Positions 29,926 to 35,584 of a stretch of DNA of 35,584 bases are shown piece by piece (the first letter of the stretch is position 1; each line of letters opens with the position of its first letter). The notes under the pieces are model-generated. The model made no database searches and was not told where the DNA came from. It saw only the letters and a list, made by a program, of their open reading frames with translations. The DNA comes from an uncultured Fidelibacterota bacterium (GTDB lineage Bacteria; Fidelibacterota; UBA8477; JABMPR01). The translations under genes and the position numbers were made by a program. The stretch spans positions 1 to 35,584 of the forward strand of contig CALBFA010000017.1 in assembly GCA_937888365.1 (NCBI GenBank), read 5' to 3'.

Positions 29926-30096
29926 GTGGCTAAAATTAATTTCAGTCAAGATATTCAAGAGCAATACAGCGAAGCCCTTATGGATGGAGAAAAAACTAAA
30001 AGCCAGAAAACAGATGCTCGCACTTTAGCCTCCACGACAAAGGCGATTTTAGCTTCGAATTTGAGGTCGGGTTTTAATGACATGACCAAACCGTAA
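29926..30096 (+). CDS. Short reading frame of unknown function at the accessory-DNA junction
   Basis: A 56-residue plus-strand frame starting with GTG 29926. It begins VAKINFSQDIQEQYSEALMD and has a balanced, soluble-protein-like composition with no low complexity. I do not recognise it. It is divergent from rpmH, and its last 48 bp overlap the 3' end of the gene on the other strand at 30049. One reading is the remaining N-terminus of a chromosomal gene cut by insertion of the accessory block; another is a chance frame. No Shine-Dalgarno is visible. Confidence 0.3.
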   Translation: MAKINFSQDIQEQYSEALMDGEKTKSQKTDARTLASTTKAILASNLRSGFNDMTKP

Positions 30097-30351
30097 CGTC
30101 AACTCTTTTAGTTGTTTACCCTTACTTAAAATATATCCATTGTGTTTTAACTCTTGGTCATATTTTTCTAAATACCGCTTAACGGTTCTTTCATTAATAT
30201 CATAAAAGCCCGCTACCATTTGGGTCGTAAATTTGTATTCGCCCTTAAAGAACATGCCAGGTAAACCAATATATTCTTGAACTTTTTCAACAGCAAAACT
30301 ATTATTTAATATGTTTTGTCTAGCAATATTTGAATTTGTCAAATCTCTCAT
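30049..30351 (-). CDS. DNA-binding protein, N-terminal part (probably truncated)
   Basis: A 100-residue protein starting MRDLTNSNIARQNILNN, followed by a helix-turn-helix-like region (FTTQMVAGFYDINERTVKRYLEKY) and HNGYILSKGKQLKELTLRFGHVI. I associate this with a family of DNA-binding proteins found near restriction and phage-type loci in Bacteroidota-like genomes. As I recall, those continue for a further 200 or more residues after this point. Here the frame stops soon after the H-V-I segment, just where it meets the rpmH-side DNA, so it looks cut at the 3' end. It follows an attC-like element and may be the end cassette of the array. No function can be given beyond likely DNA binding. Confidence 0.55.
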   Translation of the reverse strand: MRDLTNSNIARQNILNNSFAVEKVQEYIGLPGMFFKGEYKFTTQMVAGFYDINERTVKRYLEKYDQELKHNGYILSKGKQLKELTLRFGHVIKTRPQIRS

Positions 30352-30404
30352 ATAAAAGCTTTTTTATAAAAGGACATATTTTCTACAATGCTGTTTTCAA
30401 TGAA

Positions 30405-30470
30405 GCCCAACGGTTGGTGTATGTGGAGTGACATCCCGCAGGGTGCTATGCACGATACACATTGTTGTGC
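30405..30470 (-). repeat. attC-like recombination site after the ATPase gene
   Basis: A 66-bp imperfect palindrome 10 bp after the stop of the ATPase gene. Read on the gene's strand it opens with GCACAAC (6 of 7 to the R'' box RYYYAAC) and closes with GTTGGGC (perfect for R' GTTRRRY). Inside are an unpaired spacer and a 9-bp stem (GTGTATGTG with CACgATACAC) with one extrahelical base, then a small CCC/GGG terminal hairpin. This order is the architecture of integron attC sites, which fold as single strands, and the length is in their range (about 57-141 bp). Confidence 0.55.
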
Positions 30471-30480
30471 TTTCGTTTTT

Positions 30481-31929
30481 TTAATTATTAGTTTTCATTT
30501 TAAGTGTAATCTCTCCTATGTTGTAGGCATATATCGAAGCAGGGAGAAAAGTAAATCTCAAGCCTTGTATTTCTTTCATTCCAATTTGGTCAATTGAAGT
30601 AACAACAGCAGATTCAAAGTTATTTGTTTCACAAAATTTAATTAAACTTTTCAATTCTTGAGGCTTATTAAAATATCGGTTACTCCATTTAATTTCCACT
30701 CCCCAAACGGGTTTATAACTTTTATCATCAACTAAAACAAGATCTACTTCACCTTCATTTCTCCCGTCTTTCCATCTAGCATATGTTAAATCTAGTTGCT
30801 CTCGATGCATCCATTGTGAAAGAATTGCTGTTTCCACCATGTTACCCATTTCTTGGTCTGTTTCACTTATCGGGGAAAATAAAGCAGTGCGAAGTGATGG
30901 ATTAGTAAGATATACTTTGAAGCTTGTTATTCTTTTTAATCTTTTTGCATTGACCCCAACCTTATTTAATATCTTAATTAGGAATGCCGATTCTAAGTAT
31001 TCTAGATATTTTTTTAACGTATCCTTTTGAATCCCACTTTCCCTAGACATTGTCTCATATGAAAATTCATTTCCAGTATTATACGCTATGTATGTAAAAA
31101 ATCTGTTTAGCTCTTGTACATCTTTGATTCCGTACAAGCTTGGCAAGTCTCTAAGTAAAACTTTATCTACAATATCATTTTTTACATATCTACCCATATC
31201 ATTTTGTATTTGTTCAGATAACACAACCTCTGGGTATCCTCCAAAATTTAAATAATGGACAAATTCTTTATTTAATACTTTTGAATCATGCGTTAAGCAA
31301 TACTCTATATCCTTGCCTCCATATTGAACAACACCTTTAAAAATTAAATGATCTAATTCTTTCAAATGAATATATTCTTGAAATGTTAATGGAGGTAACA
31401 AGAAATCAGTAAATCTACCGGCTCCACTTTCCGTGCTGTGCCATTTTATCGCTGCAGCTGCCGAGCCAGAAACAATGAATTTAGTTTCAGGATATGAGTC
31501 AACTAATACTTTTAAGTGTCTTTCCCAATCTTTCAAGTATTGTATTTCATCAAAAAAGACATAACAACCATTAAGGTTTTCAAGGTTTAAAGAGTCTTTA
31601 CATAGAGTTAAAACATCCTCCAGACTTAAATTGACATAAATAGGGTTGTCAATCCCGATAAAGAATAGTTTATGAGGATTTGTTCCTTCTTTCAGTAAGT
31701 TTTCAATGCAATGAAATAACATTACTGTTTTTCCAACCCTTCTCGGCCCCATCAGGACTAAAGCTCTTTTAATATTCCTTTCAAGTACAAATGGATAAAA
31801 AAGATTAAAATATAATCGCTTGGACATTGAGCTATATGTGTTTGGTATCTCCTTGGTGATCCACCATGGATTTTCATAGCGAAGACGTTCAATAATTTTT
31901 TCTGTTGGAATAAGGCTTAGTATTGTCAT
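30481..31929 (-). CDS. AAA-family ATPase with DUF4143 C-terminal domain
   Basis: A 482-residue protein. Walker A is GPRRVGKT (61-68), Walker B is YVFFDEIQ (123-130), and the sensor segment is FIVSGSAAAA. A winged-helix region follows (FSYETMSRESGIQKDTLKKYLEYLESA), then a C-terminal domain with a PD-(D/E)XK-like pattern: D396 in GEVDLVLVD and E412-x-K414 in GVEIKW. These AAA_14/DUF4143 proteins are widespread in accessory DNA and linked by position to defence or toxin-antitoxin-like loci, but their biochemical role is not established. It is a single-gene unit bounded on both sides by long palindromes, as in an integron cassette. No Shine-Dalgarno is evident. Confidence 0.82.
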   Translation of the reverse strand: MTILSLIPTEKIIERLRYENPWWITKEIPNTYSSMSKRLYFNLFYPFVLERNIKRALVLMGPRRVGKTVMLFHCIENLLKEGTNPHKLFFIGIDNPIYVNLSLEDVLTLCKDSLNLENLNGCYVFFDEIQYLKDWERHLKVLVDSYPETKFIVSGSAAAAIKWHSTESGAGRFTDFLLPPLTFQEYIHLKELDHLIFKGVVQYGGKDIEYCLTHDSKVLNKEFVHYLNFGGYPEVVLSEQIQNDMGRYVKNDIVDKVLLRDLPSLYGIKDVQELNRFFTYIAYNTGNEFSYETMSRESGIQKDTLKKYLEYLESAFLIKILNKVGVNAKRLKRITSFKVYLTNPSLRTALFSPISETDQEMGNMVETAILSQWMHREQLDLTYARWKDGRNEGEVDLVLVDDKSYKPVWGVEIKWSNRYFNKPQELKSLIKFCETNNFESAVVTSIDQIGMKEIQGLRFTFLPASIYAYNIGEITLKMKTNN

Positions 31930-32063
31930 ATTTTTATCTTAATATAGCAATTATGTGTAAAATAAACAGAATTAAAACGACCTATTATTACAATTAATGC
32001 ATCTTTAAGCCGTTAATTGGAGAACGAAACTGTTAATTCGACAATCGGGTCTCTTAGCATTAA

Positions 32064-32194
32064 ACACAACGTTTGGGTATATGAAAAGTTGGGCATTTCG
32101 GAGCGATTTCCTGTCAAACCGCACAAAGTTAAATGCGAGCTACATACTTTATTTTCAGCACTATCCGCCCAATTTTTTATATACCGTGTTAGCG
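32064..32194 (-). repeat. Long attC-like palindrome upstream of the ATPase gene
   Basis: Two 19-base arms, 32076-32094 and 32167-32185, are complementary at 17 positions, and the two exceptions are G-T wobbles. Outside the arms an AACAC/GTGTT pair and AAC/GTT ends resemble degenerate R boxes (ACACAAC on the left, GTTAGCG on the right, plus strand). The total of 131 bp is within the attC size range, although box agreement is weaker than at 30405-30470. Confidence 0.45.
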
Positions 32195-32266
32195 TTTCGT
32201 TGTTTATTTTTCCAGTCAATTTATCTTTCATTTTTGCTGCATCTTTTCTGTCTGCTGTGCGTTTGG

Positions 32267-32338
32267 GTAGGCAAGCTCTTTGGCTGGTTTTGGTCGTGCG
32301 TTGGCTTTTTCGAGCGACCAGCCAATGTGCTTGACTAC
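32267..32338 (-). repeat. Long imperfect palindrome after the specificity subunit gene
   Basis: Arms of 22 bases, 32267-32288 and 32317-32338, match at 18 positions, including the perfect TTGGCTGGT/ACCAGCCAA stem. It begins 11 bp after the hsdS stop on the minus strand. An AGCCAAC sequence just outside resembles an R'' box, but no R' box (GTTRRRY) is found on the other side. It could be a degraded attC or a factor-independent terminator without a T-tract. Confidence 0.45.
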
Positions 32339-32349
32339 GAAGCGTTGGC

Positions 32350-33747
32350 TTACTTTGTTTCTTTCATTAGTTCGTTCATTTCTTTTTTAATTGCTTTAAT
32401 AAGCCTCTTTTTTTCTTCAATCAAACCAAAAGAATATTTTACTTTATCGCTTATTAATTTTATTGATTCATCATCAAGAATTGGAATACGGATTTTGTAA
32501 ATATTTTGAGGTCGAAGATGTGGGATAGTAGACGCTATTACAGTTCTCTTATTTGCTTGGTATTGTCCAATTTCTTTGATTGATAAAGCCAAAAAGATAT
32601 AATATGGATTTAATTTAGACATTTCTTTCATTCTCAAAATAGCGTGACCTGATGATAAAATGCAATTATCTTCATTTGTAACTAATGCCAAGTTTCCTAT
32701 ACTACCGTCTTTTGTAAAAGCAATATCATAAGGTTTTATTTCTTGTTTTAATTCTGTTTTAAAACTTTTGTCACAATAAAAATCAGGATAACTATCAAGT
32801 TCATAATTGAAAATATCAGAGGTTCTTAAAAAAGGAATACTGTCTTTATTTTTTGACAGATAGTCTAAGTAATTTGCACTTCCTATTTCTTCACCTTTAA
32901 AAATATCTATATGTTTTTTAAGGTCTTCCAGTTTAAATTTTTTACTTATAAAAGTTAAAACCTTTTCACCATAAGGGTCATAAGAAATTGGTGTCCAAGA
33001 CTTATTTTCTATTAATTCTTTAAGCGTTGTTTTAAAAGAAATATCTTTTTTTATAACATCTTTCTTTAAATTTAGCTTTGAATAAAAAAGGGCTTTACAT
33101 TCATTTATAGTTTCCAAAAATTCTTTCTGTAAAGAGGTTGCCTTTGAGTATTTTTCTACAAACTTATTTTGAATGACATTGTCAACATTAGGTATTATAA
33201 ATTTTTTGAGTTTTGTTAAAGAGAGTAAGCCTTGAATGTTGCCACCACCAGAGTAAATACATTGGTATTTAGAAAATTCTGAAAGAAAAAAGCAAGTTAA
33301 AAACTCAGGTTTGATTTTATCATTATTGCAATAAACATATGCTATATTTCTAGGTAAACTGCAACGGGAATTAAAATATTCTGCAAAAATTGCTGTATTC
33401 CCTAACGTACCAACTACCGATAACAATACAGCATCTTTTTTTAATTCTTTATTTATATTTTTCTCGTTGTCTTGCTCTGAAATATAGTTTGAATCAACTG
33501 TATCAACAAAACCTTCTTTAAGGTTATGAATATATAAATATTTAATTTCACCTTTCGGAAGAAGTTCAATGGCAGTATGTATTCCATCGGATAGTATAGG
33601 GAAGTATTCTTTATTACCAAGTTTAACAAACTTGTATTTAGATTTCTTAATTAGATTTTCGCTAAAGTTGAGAAAACTATAGTATTTAGGATTAAAACGA
33701 CCTTCTCTAATGACTTGTGAAATATTTACACTTAACTTATTTACCAT
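32350..33747 (-). CDS. hsdS: Restriction-modification specificity subunit (HsdS)
   Basis: A 465-residue protein with two target-recognition domains in tandem (roughly residues 30-210 and 250-440). Each ends in a helical spacer (ATSLQKEFLETINECKALFYSKL and KVKYSFGLIEEKKRLIKAIKKEMNEL), the organisation of type I HsdS or BcgI-type B subunits. TRD hallmarks include FPILSDGIHTA and FLRTSDI with IAFTKDGSIGNLALV. It determines the DNA sequence methylated or cut by its partner. It overlaps the methylase gene by 11 bp, so the two form one operon. Confidence 0.9.
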   Translation of the reverse strand: MVNKLSVNISQVIREGRFNPKYYSFLNFSENLIKKSKYKFVKLGNKEYFPILSDGIHTAIELLPKGEIKYLYIHNLKEGFVDTVDSNYISEQDNEKNINKELKKDAVLLSVVGTLGNTAIFAEYFNSRCSLPRNIAYVYCNNDKIKPEFLTCFFLSEFSKYQCIYSGGGNIQGLLSLTKLKKFIIPNVDNVIQNKFVEKYSKATSLQKEFLETINECKALFYSKLNLKKDVIKKDISFKTTLKELIENKSWTPISYDPYGEKVLTFISKKFKLEDLKKHIDIFKGEEIGSANYLDYLSKNKDSIPFLRTSDIFNYELDSYPDFYCDKSFKTELKQEIKPYDIAFTKDGSIGNLALVTNEDNCILSSGHAILRMKEMSKLNPYYIFLALSIKEIGQYQANKRTVIASTIPHLRPQNIYKIRIPILDDESIKLISDKVKYSFGLIEEKKRLIKAIKKEMNELMKETK

Positions 33748-35512
33748 TTTTCCAGTCTTTATAAAGTGAAGATATTAAAGCGATGTCGTCTTCTTGTTGT
33801 AAATCCCCTCGTCTATTATGTCCACAAGTTTCAGCAATTGCCATAAAAATTTCATAATCAGTTTCAGGCGTTTCTTCATCTAAGTATTTTTGCAAAACAA
33901 TTATACTCGTCTTAGTGCTTGTATGTGGCATAAATGTTTCAATAGGAACATCAATAACAGCTAATATTTTTGCTTGCTTTATTATGTGATTTCTTATATA
34001 TCCTAATTTGTCATTGCCGAGTATGCCATCAGGTAATACAATACCCAGTCTACCGCCTGGATTAAGCAACTGCAAACATCTTTCAATGAAAAGTATTTGA
34101 GGAGCTTCTTTGTCCTTTATTTTCCCCTTTTCCCACTGATTTTCTTTTTTATTAAACTTCCATTTATAACCAAATTCAAATTGCTTTATTATTTCTTCTC
34201 CAGTCACAGGTAATTTAGCACCAAATGGGGGATTGGTAACAATTACATCAAAAGATTCAAGTTTGATTTCTATTTGTGTTTTTTTGTTCCAATTTTTTGG
34301 AGAATCTAAACTGTTTTCACAAAACACGCCACCTCTTCCATCGCCTAGTAACGCCATATATGCTTTTGCAACTTTGCTTAGAAAGTAATCTTTATCAACA
34401 CCTCTTAGGTTTTTTATTGCTACCTTTTGTTTTTCAATTTCAATTTCATTGTCTGGCCAATTTAGGTTTTTACCTTCTTTCTCTATTTTATCCCAAATAA
34501 ATCTCATTGATTCAATCAAAAATCCACCGCTACCACAAGCAGGGTCAAGTATTTTCTCATCGGTTGAAGGGTTTACAATTTCAACTATCATCTTAACTAC
34601 ATTTCTTGGCGTAAAGAATTGCCCTTGCCCACCTTTTAAGGCGTGGTCAATAAAAACTTCAAAAGCATCTCCGATTGCATCTCGTGATGAATCTGTTAAA
34701 CTAAAGTTTTGTAACTCACCAACAACATAGAATATAGATTTTGAATCTAAATGGATATTATCTGAACTATCAATAACATCACTGTATTTTTTCTTTACTT
34801 CAGTAAATAAATCTTTTATCCTTTTTGCAACGTCTTCTGGTTCTTCATCTATTCCTGCTCTAAATGTCACAATATCTGTTTGACGAGTAAATTTTTCATC
34901 ATAGATTTTGCAAAAAATCATATTAATCAATTCCTGAGCTAAAACTTCATCTCTAGTTGCACCGACATTATTTGCTGCTAAATAATTCCTAATTGTTTTA
35001 AAGTTCGATTTTAAATTTATTGCTGGTTTTAAGTCACTCCTGACAAATTTACCAATATCCTCAAGTCTTTGATTATGCTTTGGAATATTCGGAATTTCTT
35101 GAAATAAAACTTTACCACCTTTTTCAAGTTTTCTAATAAAAAGTTTTTGGTCTCCATTAAACCAAACCCCAAGAGAAGCTTTTGAAAATCTCAAATAATC
35201 TTTAAGTTGTTCAAGTCCGTCTTGTCTCGTTTTCTTTTTGCATTCAATAATTATGGTAATATCATCTTCATTTCTTTTATTGTTAGCAAAAACTGCAATG
35301 TCAATTGGATATTCTTTTTTTGTATCTGAAGGTCTTACTTTAACCCTATACTGCGGTCTAGTTTGCAAAAGTGACTTTGGATATTCATAATCCTCTACTA
35401 AAATTTTAGAGTAAACTTGAACTGCCTCTATTTCTTCAGGTGTCGCTTTTACTTCTTCTCCAGATATATAGTCAAATATGTATCCTTCCTTTGGTTCTTT
35501 TTTATCTTCCAT
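33737..35512 (-). CDS. Nuclease-methyltransferase fusion (HsdR N-terminal-like domain plus N6-adenine methylase)
   Basis: A 591-residue protein with two parts. Residues 45-135 form an HSDR_N-type PD-(D/E)XK domain: D71 in YPIDIAVF and E90-C-K92 in ITIIIECKKK, then LRFSKASLGVWFNGDQK. Residues 190-560 are an HsdM/N6_Mtase: GQFFTPRNVVKMIVE, the AdoMet loop DPACGSGGF (323-331), and the catalytic NPPF (427-430), with helicase motifs absent. With the adjacent two-TRD specificity subunit this resembles type IIB/BcgI-like systems, where one polypeptide both cuts and methylates, more than a classical type I system with a separate HsdR motor. A separate hsdR could still lie beyond the window edge, since only 72 bp upstream are visible. 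Confidence 0.85.
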   Translation of the reverse strand: MEDKKEPKEGYIFDYISGEEVKATPEEIEAVQVYSKILVEDYEYPKSLLQTRPQYRVKVRPSDTKKEYPIDIAVFANNKRNEDDITIIIECKKKTRQDGLEQLKDYLRFSKASLGVWFNGDQKLFIRKLEKGGKVLFQEIPNIPKHNQRLEDIGKFVRSDLKPAINLKSNFKTIRNYLAANNVGATRDEVLAQELINMIFCKIYDEKFTRQTDIVTFRAGIDEEPEDVAKRIKDLFTEVKKKYSDVIDSSDNIHLDSKSIFYVVGELQNFSLTDSSRDAIGDAFEVFIDHALKGGQGQFFTPRNVVKMIVEIVNPSTDEKILDPACGSGGFLIESMRFIWDKIEKEGKNLNWPDNEIEIEKQKVAIKNLRGVDKDYFLSKVAKAYMALLGDGRGGVFCENSLDSPKNWNKKTQIEIKLESFDVIVTNPPFGAKLPVTGEEIIKQFEFGYKWKFNKKENQWEKGKIKDKEAPQILFIERCLQLLNPGGRLGIVLPDGILGNDKLGYIRNHIIKQAKILAVIDVPIETFMPHTSTKTSIIVLQKYLDEETPETDYEIFMAIAETCGHNRRGDLQQEDDIALISSLYKDWKNGK

Positions 35513-35584
35513 TATTTTTTATCTTTCAATTTTTGGGAGTGTCAAAATAACTGGGTCTGAAAGGGCCGTAATGAGTTGTGTGAT

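Larger units (their letters stand above)
31930..32349. other. 420-bp gene-free region with two long palindromes
   Basis: Between the ATPase start and the hsdS stop no convincing gene is found. Several short frames exist on both strands, but they run through the palindromes described separately at 32064-32194 and 32267-32338, and none resembles a known protein. Both palindromes contain the shared decamer CGTTTGGGTA on the plus strand (at 32070 and 32260). About 65 bp between them could hold only a tiny or empty cassette. Confidence 0.6.
30049..35584. mobile_element. Accessory block, possibly an integron-like gene-cassette array
   Basis: Four minus-strand genes (DNA-binding fragment, ATPase, specificity subunit, nuclease-methylase) stand apart from the housekeeping cluster. 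They are separated by long palindromes placed immediately after gene stops, and a truncated gene lies at the left edge. No integrase, transposase or att target duplication is visible, and the right edge is outside the window, so the mobile nature is inferred from gene content and repeat placement. Confidence 0.45.

Noticed and set aside
32013-32334. Short reading frames on both strands between the ATPase and hsdS
   Set aside because: They run through the long palindromes, mirror each other, and match no known protein, so they are by-products of the repeats.
35540-35545. TTGACA hexamer upstream of the nuclease-methylase gene
   Set aside because: The only possible -10 (TAAAAA) is 18 bp away and almost touches the ATG, so a promoter call is not justified, although a leaderless message cannot be excluded.

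Overview
The window looks like the chromosomal housekeeping core of an AT-rich, diderm (Gram-negative-type) bacterium. Two outer-membrane-biogenesis-type lipoproteins and SurA sit beside a DivIVA-domain protein and a Bacteroidota-like mixture of weak and good ribosome binding sites. I infer a lineage of the FCB group (Marinimicrobia/Ignavibacteria-like). No rRNA, tRNA or other phylogenetic marker is present to settle this.

Layout. (1) 11-5280, plus strand: a compact GNAT acetyltransferase / sodium-solute symporter / M20 amidohydrolase / alanine racemase / ornithine-racemase-like operon, probably for uptake and interconversion of acylated, peptide or D-amino acids. (2) 5546-6814, plus: RhlE-type DEAD-box helicase, converging on a bidirectional terminator at 6915-6958. 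(3) 6976-9296, minus: yggS-divIVA-(miniature PNP-like protein)-ssb. (4) 9495-16522, minus: dnaN-recF-dciA-gyrB-gyrA with overlapping junctions, ending in a perfect 16-bp inverted repeat. (5) 16523-17206: 684 bp without genes, with DnaA-box-like sites; a candidate replication origin, although dnaA itself is absent. (6) 17207-21003, minus: three tandem SurA/PpiC-type periplasmic foldases downstream of mfd. (7) 21067-29832, minus: rpmH-rnpA-yidD-yidC-mnmE-mnmG-mfd, an unusually compressed version of the classic origin-proximal cluster. rpmH is only 47 codons and overlaps rnpA out of frame. mnmG carries a parS-like ParB site at each end, one of them lying in its overlap with mfd.

(8) 29.9-35.6 kb: accessory DNA. 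A short plus-strand reading frame (29926-30096) and a truncated DNA-binding protein mark the junction. Beyond it lie a DUF4143-type AAA ATPase and a two-gene restriction-modification module: a nuclease-methyltransferase fusion plus a two-TRD specificity subunit. Each of the ATPase and the specificity gene is followed within about 10 bp of its stop codon by a long imperfect palindrome. The one after the ATPase has the layout of an integron attC site (R boxes, unpaired spacer, extrahelical base, terminal hairpin), so this block reads as a gene-cassette array, with no integrase in view.

The most interesting observations are the attC-like cassette structure, the shrunken PNP-like protein in the divIVA operon, parS embedded in two overlapping genes, the rpmH/rnpA overlap, and the M20 gene that lacks a normal start codon.
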